Below are positions 1-6,968 of a stretch of DNA of 22,701 bases, piece after piece. The notes beneath the pieces were generated by a model. The model did not search any database. It saw nothing but the letters and a program-made list of their open reading frames with translations, and was not told the DNA's origin. The DNA is from JBOHWJ01 sp050736615 (GTDB lineage Bacteria; Desulfobacterota; Binatia; Binatales; Binataceae), in contig JBOHWL010000083.1 of assembly GCA_050736615.1 (NCBI GenBank), positions 1 to 22,701 of the forward strand. The letters run 5' to 3'. Position numbers and translations under genes: made by a program. Every line of letters starts with the position of its first letter. Positions within the stretch are counted from its first letter, which is position 1.

Positions 1-934
1 GTGCGTGATCAGTGGCGATCATATCGATGGTGCCGTCGGCGACGGCGGCCTCAATCACCGCGACGTCTCGTGGGCCGCGCAACGGAGGTGACATTTTCGC
101 GTTCTGCCCCCATCTCATCACCGCGCCCTCGTCGAGCGCGAGATGATGCGGAGTGACCTCGCAACTGACCGTCGCTCCATTGCGGCGTGCGGCGCGCACC
201 GTCGCGATCCCTTCCGCGGTTGATATGTGCGCAATATGAACTGGCGCGCCGGCACCAATCGCCAGCGCGAGATCACGGCGAATGCGTTTGCTCTCCGCGG
301 CAACCGGGATACCCGCGACACCCAGCCGCCGGGAAACCTCGCCGGCGTTGACCGCTCCCGCACCCGTAAGCGCGCGGTCTTCCTCATGCAAGGAGATGGC
401 GAAGCCAATTCGCGCGGCCTCGTCGAATGCCCGCGTAAGTACAACCTGATCATCAATCGGAAGCCCGTCGTCAGAGAAGAGATGTGCCCCCGCCGTGACC
501 ATCGCGGCGAAATCGACCGTTTTGCGACCCTCCAGGCCGGTCGTCACCGCCGAGACGGGAATCAGGCGTGCGGCATGCGCTTCATGCGCCCGCTCGAGCA
601 TATAGTGCGTTATTTCGGGCGTATCGTTTACCGGCGACGTGTTGGCCATCGCGGCGACCATGGTAAATCCGCCGGACGCCGCCGCGCGCAGCCCGCTCAA
701 AATCGTTTCCTTATGCGGAAATCCTGGATCGCGCAGATGCACGTGCGGATCGATTAACCCGGGCACCACCCATAGCCCGGAAACATCCAGCGTGATCGCG
801 TCCGGCGGCGGCTGCAACGAGCCGGACGTTTCCAGCGCTTCGATCTCGCCGCCAATTGCGAGCAGGTCAAAGGCGCCGTCGAGCGCGCTATCCGCATCGA
901 GCACACGGCCACCCAGCAAGAACAGCGGCCTCAT
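1..934 (-). CDS. pyrC: Dihydroorotase PyrC, 3' end beyond the window
   Basis: Catalyses the reversible cyclisation of N-carbamoyl-aspartate to dihydroorotate, the third step of de novo pyrimidine synthesis, in the cytoplasm. The reading frame is open from the ATG at 934 to the left edge (311 codons of an expected 420-430). Visible class I dihydroorotase motifs are the metal site DPHVHLRDPG at residues 62-71 (His64, His66), the metal-bridging region FSDDG at 153-157, HIAHIS at 233-238, CEVTPHHL at 258-265 and the start of ATDHA at 307-311 with the catalytic Asp309. The start overlaps the stop of the upstream ATCase fusion as ATGA, which implies translational coupling and joint control by the pyr leader. 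Only the C-terminal quarter is missing. No motif residue expected in the visible part is lost, so I expect an active enzyme. Confidence 0.95.
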   Translation of the reverse strand, partial: MRPLFLLGGRVLDADSALDGAFDLLAIGGEIEALETSGSLQPPPDAITLDVSGLWVVPGLIDPHVHLRDPGFPHKETILSGLRAAASGGFTMVAAMANTSPVNDTPEITHYMLERAHEAHAARLIPVSAVTTGLEGRKTVDFAAMVTAGAHLFSDDGLPIDDQVVLTRAFDEAARIGFAISLHEEDRALTGAGAVNAGEVSRRLGVAGIPVAAESKRIRRDLALAIGAGAPVHIAHISTAEGIATVRAARRNGATVSCEVTPHHLALDEGAVMRWGQNAKMSPPLRGPRDVAVIEAAVADGTIDMIATDHA

Positions 935-2880
935 ACCCGCCGCTCCGGCTCTTTGCCCACGCCTGCTTCCGGTTCCCTGAACGAGTCGACCATCGTGTAA
1001 AGCACCACCCGGTCGTTCTTGCGCTGATCGTCGGGGCCGAGCCGCACTTGCACGCGGTCCGTACGCGCGGTCGGAATGCTTTTGCCCACGTAGTTGGGGC
1101 GGATTGGGACCGCGCGATGACCGCGATCGATCAGCACCGCGAGCTTCACCGCCGCCGGCCGGCCGCGTTCCCATAGGCTGGTCATGGCGCGCTGCACGGT
1201 CCATCCGCTGTTGATCACATCATCAATCAGGACGATGGTGCGTCCGCCGACATCGAAGCCCTCGTCCCCGTCCACACTATGGAGCGCGGTATCACCGCTA
1301 TAAACATCGAGCACCGCGCAAGGCGGACGCACCCCGGTGGCGCTTTCGAGTAGATCGCGAATTCGCATGGCGAGCAGCGCGCCACGGGTGATCACACCGA
1401 CGATGACGACGGCGGTGAGGTCCGGCACATCGGTGGCAATCTGCGCCGCGATAGTTTCACACGCACGTTCAATTTCGGCGCCCTTCATGATTTCGCGCTG
1501 TGGACCGCGGCGATAGGGTTCGTAGCCGCTTTCCTCGGCTTGCTTGACGGTTTCGAATACCGCCAGGGTGCCATCCTCGATCCATTGGCGCACGTAGCCG
1601 TTCAGGTTTTCATCGAAATGATAATAGCGGCGCGAGCCGGAATTGCCGACGAACTCGACGCTCAATTCACGTTCGCAATAGTCGCAACGCAGCATCAGTA
1701 GCGAGCGATCGGCGGAGCGCGCCAGGCGGAATCGCGAACCCAGGTAAGCGCCCTCATGACGTGAGATGCAGCTCGCATTGGCACATCGCGGCGCCGGACC
1801 GCTTTTGAAGGCAATCGGTTTTAACCTCGCACCAGCCGCTTTGAAGCCGCTTTCCAAAAGCCAGGCGATAATCGCCATGCGCATCGGGACGCCGGCGGCG
1901 GCCTGCTCGAAATAAATCGCGCGCGGGTCACTGTCGAGTTCGTAGGCGAGTTCATCCGTGCGCGGCAGCGGATGCATCACGACGGCTTCCTGCGTGCGGC
2001 TGGTGCGCAACGCGCGCACGTCGAAGTGTACATAGGCGCCGGCTTCAAGCCGATCCGTGCCCATCCGCTCGCGCTGCAGCCGGGTGACATAAAAGGCGTC
2101 GAGCGCGTTCGGCGGCCGCACCGCGGGAATTTTCTCAAGCGGCCGATCGCCGGTAAACAGCGCCATCTGATGCGGCGCGCTCGGCGTGAGGTAAAGCGCG
2201 TCGAGGCCGCCCGCGACCGCTTTCAACTCGTCCATGGTGACCGTGTTGAAGCCATAGTTGCGCTCGGCGGCGATGCGGTCGAGGACGTAGCGGGGAACTT
2301 CCATGCCGCCATATGGCACCGCCAAAATATTCGCGCCGAACCGGGCGAGCGCATAGATCAGCGAATGCACGGTGCGGCCGAATTTGAGATCGCCGCAAAT
2401 GGCGACGGTCAAACCCTTAAGATTTCCCTTCTTGCGCCGCAGAATGTAAAGATCGCACAAGGTCTGGGTGGGATGTTCGCGGCTGCCGTCACCCGCATTG
2501 ATTACCGGCACGCTCGCGTATTCCGCGGCGACCTGCGCGGCGCCGTCGTTCGGATGGCGCACTACGATTAAATCCGCGTAAGCACTGACCACGCGAGCGG
2601 TATCGGCCAGGCTTTCGCCCTTGGCGGCCGAGCTGGAATGCATGTCAGCCGAGCTGATGACCGCGCCGCCCAACCGATGCATCGCGGACTCGAAACTCAA
2701 CCGTGTACGCGTCGAGGGTTCATAGAAAAGCGTGGCCATGATCAGACCGGCGGCCAACGTGGAGGATTCGCCCGACACGAGCGCAGCGGCGAATTCGTCG
2801 GCTAAGACGAACAGGTGTTCGATCTCGCCAATCGCGAGGTCGTCGATGGAGATAATGTCATGCTTGGGCAAGCGGCCCAT
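931..2880 (-). CDS. pyrB: Aspartate carbamoyltransferase fused to a PyrI-like zinc domain and a PyrR-like PRTase domain
   Basis: A single 649-residue frame with three parts. Residues 1-345 are an ATCase catalytic chain, which makes N-carbamoyl-aspartate from carbamoyl phosphate and aspartate: STRTR at 56-60, KGES at 87-90, HPTQT at 136-140 and HPLPR at 303-307. Residues 366-405 resemble the zinc domain of the ATCase regulatory chain PyrI, with Cys366, Cys371, Cys399 and Cys402 in the same CX4C...CX2C spacing. The PyrI nucleotide-binding domain is absent. Residues 466-649 are a PyrR-like phosphoribosyltransferase fold, with LIDDVINSGWT at 551-561 where PyrR normally has VDDVLYTGRT. The stretch 410-465 has no assignment. 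About 30 residues are inserted at 232-263 of the catalytic chain. The ATG overlaps the pyrR stop by one base (TAATG), and the stop overlaps the pyrC start. The catalytic call is secure; the role of the PyrR-like part is unknown, perhaps allosteric. Confidence 0.93.
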   Translation of the reverse strand: MGRLPKHDIISIDDLAIGEIEHLFVLADEFAAALVSGESSTLAAGLIMATLFYEPSTRTRLSFESAMHRLGGAVISSADMHSSSAAKGESLADTARVVSAYADLIVVRHPNDGAAQVAAEYASVPVINAGDGSREHPTQTLCDLYILRRKKGNLKGLTVAICGDLKFGRTVHSLIYALARFGANILAVPYGGMEVPRYVLDRIAAERNYGFNTVTMDELKAVAGGLDALYLTPSAPHQMALFTGDRPLEKIPAVRPPNALDAFYVTRLQRERMGTDRLEAGAYVHFDVRALRTSRTQEAVVMHPLPRTDELAYELDSDPRAIYFEQAAAGVPMRMAIIAWLLESGFKAAGARLKPIAFKSGPAPRCANASCISRHEGAYLGSRFRLARSADRSLLMLRCDYCERELSVEFVGNSGSRRYYHFDENLNGYVRQWIEDGTLAVFETVKQAEESGYEPYRRGPQREIMKGAEIERACETIAAQIATDVPDLTAVVIVGVITRGALLAMRIRDLLESATGVRPPCAVLDVYSGDTALHSVDGDEGFDVGGRTIVLIDDVINSGWTVQRAMTSLWERGRPAAVKLAVLIDRGHRAVPIRPNYVGKSIPTARTDRVQVRLGPDDQRKNDRVVLYTMVDSFREPEAGVGKEPERRV

Positions 2881-3425
2881 TACTTGTCATCTCCAACGAT
2901 CACTGCGTCGGCGCCGTCGACTTCGCTCATCCTTACATAAACGCGATGGCCGGGCGGAGCCTGGATATTGCGGCCAACGTAATCGGCGCGAATCGGCAAT
3001 TCGCGCTGGCCGCGATCAATCAACACCGCAAGCTGAACCGACTCCGGACGGCCAAGGTCGGCGATCGCGCTCAGCGCCGCGCGCACGGTCCGGCCGGTAT
3101 ACAGGACATCGTCAACCAGGATCACCCGGGCGGCATCGAGGCTGAATGGAATATTGCGGTGGAGCAAACGCGGATCTCCGGCCGCGCCCTTGCCGTCGTC
3201 GCGATAAGAGGAAATATCCAGCGTGCCGACCGGCACCTGGCCGCTGCCGTCATGCTCGAGCAGCCGCGCCAGACGATCCGCGAGATGGGCGCCACGCCGG
3301 ATAATCCCGATGAGCCTCAGATGATTCTCATTGCCATTGCGCTCCGCGATTTCATGGGCAATACGCCTGACGCATCGATCGATGGCCGAAGCATCCAGCG
3401 TGGGAATCGGTTTGGGAGCGGTCAT
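2880..3425 (-). CDS. pyrR: PyrR, bifunctional pyr operon regulator / uracil phosphoribosyltransferase
   Basis: PyrR binds pyr leader RNA when UMP is high and promotes termination; many homologues also convert uracil plus PRPP to UMP. The 181-residue length is normal. The N-terminal helix keeps the RIAHEIAERN pattern (Arg and His implicated in RNA binding in Bacillus PyrR), SYRDD lies mid-protein, the PRPP loop VILVDDVLYTGRTVRAAL is canonical, and the C-terminal part keeps LIDRGQRELPIRADYVGRN. ATG 3425 is chosen because GAAGGG at 3439-3434 sits 8 bases upstream and the protein aligns from its first residues. It is the first gene of the pyr operon and is followed with a one-base overlap by the ATCase fusion. 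The leader immediately upstream contains its probable RNA target, so the operon is likely autoregulated by UMP. Confidence 0.95.
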   Translation of the reverse strand: MTAPKPIPTLDASAIDRCVRRIAHEIAERNGNENHLRLIGIIRRGAHLADRLARLLEHDGSGQVPVGTLDISSYRDDGKGAAGDPRLLHRNIPFSLDAARVILVDDVLYTGRTVRAALSAIADLGRPESVQLAVLIDRGQRELPIRADYVGRNIQAPPGHRVYVRMSEVDGADAVIVGDDK

Positions 3426-3433
3426 CGCCGCAA

Positions 3434-3439
3434 CCCTTC
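3434..3439 (-). promoter_or_regulatory. Ribosome binding site of pyrR
   Basis: GAAGGG on the minus strand, 8 bases before the pyrR ATG and 23 bases after the T-run of the leader terminator. It fixes the pyrR start and lies downstream of the attenuator, so initiation depends on read-through. Confidence 0.6.
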
Positions 3440-3462
3440 AGCCGCAATCATAATTGTTGATG

Positions 3463-3493
3463 AAAAAATGCCCCAGTCACGGCCGCGACCGGG
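3463..3493 (-). terminator. Intrinsic terminator in the pyr leader (attenuator)
   Basis: Minus-strand hairpin: CCCGGTCGC (3493-3485) pairs over 9 bp, two of them G-U, with GTGACTGGG (3480-3472) around a GGCC loop. It is followed by GCA and six T (3468-3463). It lies between the candidate promoter and the pyrR ribosome-binding site, not after a gene, so it must be read through for any pyr expression. Together with the PyrR-binding loop upstream it forms an attenuator. Confidence 0.75.
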
Positions 3494-3521
3494 TAATTCG
3501 GCTACGGTTCGCATGCGTACC

Positions 3522-3555
3522 ACCTTCCCGCCCTCACGGGAGCGGATTTAAAGGT
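3522..3555 (-). promoter_or_regulatory. PyrR-binding loop (RNA anti-antiterminator) in the pyr leader
   Basis: The minus-strand RNA can form a two-part hairpin. The lower stem is ACCUU (3555-3551) with AAGGU (3526-3522). An asymmetric bulge follows: UAAAU on the 5' side and one G on the 3' side. The upper stem is CCGCUC (3545-3540) with GGGCGG (3533-3528), including one U-G pair, closing the hexaloop CCGUGA (3539-3534). The core UCCCGUGAGG matches the UCCNGNGAGG core of the Gram-positive PyrR site, and the flanking consensus pairs are replaced by complementary ones (GC/GC). It lies about 30 bases upstream of the terminator. PyrR is the first gene transcribed, which supports the assignment. 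Confidence 0.75.
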
Positions 3556-3561
3556 TTTCTG

Positions 3562-3591
3562 ATTTTGTCGGGAACGTTCGGCCAGAGTCAA
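3562..3591 (-). promoter_or_regulatory. Candidate promoter of the pyr operon
   Basis: On the minus strand TTGACT (3591-3586) is followed after 18 bases by CAAAAT (3567-3562). A start about 7 bases downstream would fall near 3555, at the first base of the PyrR-binding loop. It sits just after the stop codon of the upstream glycosyltransferase gene, so pyr expression need not depend on that gene. The -10 match is only 4 of 6. Confidence 0.5.
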
Positions 3592-3625
3592 GTGATTTCC
3601 CACAGCCGAGCACCCAGCGCCCGCG

Positions 3626-4750
3626 TTATGCCAGCGTCTCGACTATCGAGGTCAGCCCGTCGGCATAGCGCTGCCACGTAAACTGTTCGGCGGCGGCGCG
3701 CGCCGCCTCGCTCAGACCGCTGCCGCGCGCGTCCAGAATCGCGCTCAGGCGTGCCGCAATTTCGCCGGCATCGGAGGGGTGCTGGATCACGAACGGCCGC
3801 AAGGCTGATGGCAGCAGCGCGGTTACCCCGCATTGCGCACTGGGCACGACCGGCAACCCCGCCGCCATCGCCTCCAGCACGACATTGCCGAACGGCTCGA
3901 ACAGCGACGGCAGCGCGAGCACGTCGGCCATCTCGAACACGCGCTCGACGCGCGCCTGCGCGCCTAGAAACAGTACGCGCGGGCTGATGCGCAAGTTTCG
4001 CGCTAGCCGCTGGTAGGAAGCGACGGCGCGATCGGTGCCCGCGACCATCAACCACATCTTTGAATTTGCCTGGCGGACGGCGCGCAAAAGAAAACGCAGA
4101 CCCTTACGCGCGAACCCATTGCCGATAAACAGCACCACGGGCGCGTCGGAGGGGATGGTGAGAGTGCGGCGCAATTCGCGACGCGCGGTCGTGTCCCGCG
4201 CCGGCGCGAAGCGGTCCAGATCAACGCCGTTGTGGAGCGTGACCACGCGGTCTGGCGCTATCCGGAATTCCCGGATCAAATCGCCACGGACCAGATCCGA
4301 TACCGCGATGGCTTTTTGCAGCGAGGCCGAGCGGAAACCCCGGCGCTCGATCATCTGCTGGATTACGTGATACGGAGCCAACCTCATTGCCGCCGCGCCG
4401 GCCCCGCCGCGCCATTGCCGCGCCGCACGCAGATAGCTTGCGTGCGCGCTTCCGCCCGAGCGCAGAATATCCGCATCGATAACCCGCGCGAAGCTCAGAA
4501 TCAAATCGTTGCCGTCGATGCGCGCGCGAGCGGCGGCTGAACGCGCGAACATGAGCAGCCGCAAGGCGCGCCCCAGAGGCGGTGTCGCGATCATCCGCAG
4601 ACGCCATTCCGTTGAAGGCGCGCGTATCTCGCCCGCGTAAATCGTGATGTCGTGGCCGGCTTCGACCAGACCACGCGCGCTCATGATGAGGTCGCGCTCG
4701 GTGCCGCCGCCGTTGGGATCGAAACGCCGCGTGATGAGCGCAATGTTCAT
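3626..4750 (-). CDS. Glycosyltransferase family 4 (WaaG-like)
   Basis: Probable retaining GT-B glycosyltransferase moving a sugar from a nucleotide-sugar donor, perhaps onto lipopolysaccharide core or another envelope glycan. The 374-residue protein starts MNIALITRRFDPNGGGTERD, a glycine-rich acceptor-side loop like that of WaaG-type enzymes. FIGNGFARKGLRFLL at 208-222 is the linker to the donor domain. The GT4 EX7E motif is at Glu285-Glu293 (EPFGNVVLE), followed by AMAAGLPVV. ATG 4750 is preferred to a start 14 codons upstream because family members begin at this Met; no strong ribosome site is seen for either. It is divergent from the zinc-ribbon gene starting at 4870 and precedes the pyr operon, which has its own promoter. 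The exact acceptor cannot be told from sequence. Confidence 0.85.
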   Translation of the reverse strand: MNIALITRRFDPNGGGTERDLIMSARGLVEAGHDITIYAGEIRAPSTEWRLRMIATPPLGRALRLLMFARSAAARARIDGNDLILSFARVIDADILRSGGSAHASYLRAARQWRGGAGAAAMRLAPYHVIQQMIERRGFRSASLQKAIAVSDLVRGDLIREFRIAPDRVVTLHNGVDLDRFAPARDTTARRELRRTLTIPSDAPVVLFIGNGFARKGLRFLLRAVRQANSKMWLMVAGTDRAVASYQRLARNLRISPRVLFLGAQARVERVFEMADVLALPSLFEPFGNVVLEAMAAGLPVVPSAQCGVTALLPSALRPFVIQHPSDAGEIAARLSAILDARGSGLSEAARAAAEQFTWQRYADGLTSIVETLA

Positions 4751-4869
4751 GAAAATCGCGGCCCAGATGGATGATTCGCGACGGCCGCGCACGGCGCCAT
4801 TTGCAGGCCTTCAAGATGCGCTCGCGCAAGGCGTATGGTACGGTTAGCCGGGGAAGGCGAGGTGGGGTG

Positions 4870-6216
4870 ATGATCGAAGTTCAGTGTTCCAGTTGTCATA
4901 CTCGTTACCGTATCGACGAGCAGGTATTGCCCGAAGGCACACCCACATTCAAGTGTTCGCGATGTGGTCATGTGTTCAGCTTTGAGCCGCGGGTCCAGGA
5001 GAGCCGCGGGGACAAGGGCGCGGATGAGCCGGGCGAAAGCGCGCCACGGCCGCACGCTCCCGCGCAAAAACTCGACCCCTCGGTGGCGGCGGCCGCGCTG
5101 GAATGTGAAGGCGGGGTAAAGACGGAAACGCCGGAGCCAGCCGTCAGCACCTCGAATGAGGATTTGATCACTGACGACCCCGCGGCCCGGGAAGATAAGC
5201 GCGCGGAATCCATTGAATCGGTTGAAGCGGTCGAAGCCACCGGCGAAAAGCCCGCCGCACGGCCGTTATCGGCCATACCGTCCGAATCCGGCAACAACCC
5301 CGAAGAAAACCCGCTGGCACGTTCGTTCGAAGAGCGGGAGGAGGAAAAATCAGGAGAAAATCCGACCTTTGATTTCCGCGAAGAACAGACCCGGATGGTT
5401 GCTCGCGGCAACAACGAGGCTCCGGATGATGACGACAAATGGCAGGTTGGAGACCCTGAAGATGGCGTGGAACGGTTAACCACCGGACCTCGCGCATTCG
5501 CCGATCAAGGCTCGACGGCCCACGCGGCCGTCGCCGCGGTACTGGCCCAGGAAGCGGAAGCGGGCAATGCCGGGCTGCAGCCTCGCGCGCGTAAACGCGC
5601 CGCCCTCGAACAGGATTTCGTCAATGAAAATGAAGCGCCGCTCTACAATCGCACGCTGGTGCACAGTGCGAGGCTGTTTATTGCGATCTTTGCCGCCTGC
5701 GCAATCGGCTACGGGATATTGACGTTATTAATTCACAGCGCTCCAGCGGCCGCGTCGGAAATGCTGAGCCATGTCCCGGTGATCGGCGAACGCTTCATGC
5801 AGCCGGTGATGCCGGCCAGCCTCGTGGCCTTGCGTAATGTGAGTTCCCATTATCAGCGGCTCAAGGATGGACACACGGCGCTGGTAATCACGGGCGCGGC
5901 CGAGAACGTGGCACCCACCGCACTGCATGTGGTTCGGGTAGAGGTGGATTTGCGTGACGCGAGCGCGCGCCAAATCGCGGCGCAAGCGGTCTATTGCGGC
6001 AATAATCTTGCGCCCAAAATGGTGGGTGAGATGACGCCGCACGAGATCGAGTTTTTTCAACGCCTCAATCCACCCAAAAGCTTCGCGCTCGATCCCTCGG
6101 CGCAATGCCCTTTCGTGCTGGTGTTTATTGATCCGCCCGCCGGCGTAAACAGATTTGACATTTCCGTGGCCAAAGCGGTGCCGGCCGCGGAGACGCTCTC
6201 GGCGAACAAATTTTGA
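4870..6216 (+). CDS. Zinc-ribbon membrane protein with a DUF3426-like C-terminal domain
   Basis: 448 residues. The N-terminus is an MJ0042-type zinc ribbon with Cys6, Cys9, Cys29 and Cys32. Residues about 40-260 are acidic, rich in Glu, Pro, Ala and Ser and probably disordered. One transmembrane helix is at about 269-290 (LFIAIFAACAIGYGILTLLI). The remaining roughly 150 residues form a predicted extracytoplasmic beta domain of the DUF3426 kind. Such zinc_ribbon_4/5 plus DUF3426 proteins are common in Proteobacteria and myxobacteria-like lineages; their function is not established. ATG 4870 is chosen because the ribbon begins at once after it and a G-rich ribosome site lies at 4861-4868; the in-frame ATG at 4771 would add an unrelated Arg-rich tail. 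It ends 4 bases before the convergent gcvH stop. Confidence 0.82.
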   Translation: MIEVQCSSCHTRYRIDEQVLPEGTPTFKCSRCGHVFSFEPRVQESRGDKGADEPGESAPRPHAPAQKLDPSVAAAALECEGGVKTETPEPAVSTSNEDLITDDPAAREDKRAESIESVEAVEATGEKPAARPLSAIPSESGNNPEENPLARSFEEREEEKSGENPTFDFREEQTRMVARGNNEAPDDDDKWQVGDPEDGVERLTTGPRAFADQGSTAHAAVAAVLAQEAEAGNAGLQPRARKRAALEQDFVNENEAPLYNRTLVHSARLFIAIFAACAIGYGILTLLIHSAPAAASEMLSHVPVIGERFMQPVMPASLVALRNVSSHYQRLKDGHTALVITGAAENVAPTALHVVRVEVDLRDASARQIAAQAVYCGNNLAPKMVGEMTPHEIEFFQRLNPPKSFALDPSAQCPFVLVFIDPPAGVNRFDISVAKAVPAAETLSANKF

Positions 6217-6220
6217 GTGC

Positions 6221-6610
6221 TTAATCCTTGTCGCGCGCGACCAGATCCTCGTATTCCGCGCTATCCATCAGGTCTTCGTAATCACTCGCGTCGTTGATCT
6301 TGACCTTGATCAGCCAGCCGTCTCCATACGGGTCTTCGTTGACGACTTCCGGGCTTTCCGGCAAATCCTCGTTGACCTCGACCACCGTCCCGCTGACTGG
6401 AGCGTAGATATCGGACACCGCTTTGACGGATTCGACCACCCCGAAAGGATCGTCCTTGCTGACCTTTTCGCCGATTGACGGCAGTTCGATATAGACGATC
6501 TCGCCAAGTTGCTCCTGGGCGTGATCAGTAATACCAATGGTCGCGACCGAATCCTCGGTGGCCACCCATTCATGCTCTTTCGAATATTTGAGTCCCGGCG
6601 GAGCCTCCAT
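6221..6610 (-). CDS. gcvH: Glycine cleavage system H protein
   Basis: Lipoyl carrier protein that shuttles the aminomethyl group between the P, T and L proteins of the glycine cleavage complex. The 129-residue length is typical. It shows YSKEHEWV near the N-terminus and the lipoylation site VVESVKAVSD, with Lys63 as the expected lipoylated residue. The C-terminal GDGWLIKVK and DLMDSAEYEDL are also family features. ATG 6610 is preferred to an in-frame start 26 codons upstream because a strong GGAGGAG lies at 6620-6614. No gcvP or gcvT is in the window, so this copy is isolated. It could serve glycine cleavage or lipoate transfer. A TTGACA at 6715-6710 on the same strand is a possible -35 element, but no good -10 follows. 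Confidence 0.95.
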   Translation of the reverse strand: MEAPPGLKYSKEHEWVATEDSVATIGITDHAQEQLGEIVYIELPSIGEKVSKDDPFGVVESVKAVSDIYAPVSGTVVEVNEDLPESPEVVNEDPYGDGWLIKVKINDASDYEDLMDSAEYEDLVARDKD

Positions 6611-6968
6611 CTTCTCCTCCCAGTTGTATCTGATATGCGGCGGCGTTCGGATAAACGCCGGTCGTGAACTCAGGTCCACCCTGATCATGAAGCGCGGTGC
6701 TTATCCCATTGTCAAGAATCGGAGAAAATGATTTTCCGAAGCACGAGCGGTTACACCGGCGGCGGGTGACAGCGTTATCAACAATCGTGCTGGTGACGGC
6801 GTGGGCATCGCACTATCGTTCAAACGTGGTGGGACTTTCCAACCACGCCGGGCTAGCGCTAATACTGGCGGCGGGCGGGAAATCGAGTCGCCAGCGCGGC
6901 CCCGTGCGCCGCATCGGTGCGTGCAAATCCTCGACCCGGAACGCGCGGCGGAAATTGGAGTAGCCCTG
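6611..6968. other. Divergent intergenic region between gcvH and ald
   Basis: About 360 bases with no supported gene. It holds the strong gcvH ribosome site (6620-6614), a lone minus-strand TTGACA (6715-6710) and a GGAG about 8 bases before the ald ATG. I looked for a glycine riboswitch upstream of gcvH and saw no convincing aptamer. An open frame in phase with ald crosses 6801-6968, but its sequence is Arg/Pro-rich and unlike the family. Confidence 0.5.

Noticed and set aside
3422..3451. Nine-codon leader frame ending in ATGA over the pyrR start
   Set aside because: It starts at ATG 3451 and overlaps the pyrR ATG, but has no ribosome site of its own and contains the pyrR one; probably chance.
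2946..3551. 201-codon open frame on the plus strand over pyrR and its leader
   Set aside because: Antisense to the secure pyrR gene and crossing the attenuator; no domain seen.
6801..6968. Upstream extension of alanine dehydrogenase
   Set aside because: The 56 extra residues are Arg/Pro/Ser-rich and unlike the family, whose N-terminus starts exactly at MLIGVPTEIK.
6611..6968. Glycine riboswitch upstream of gcvH
   Set aside because: Checked because gcv genes often carry one; no convincing aptamer core was visible on the gcvH strand.
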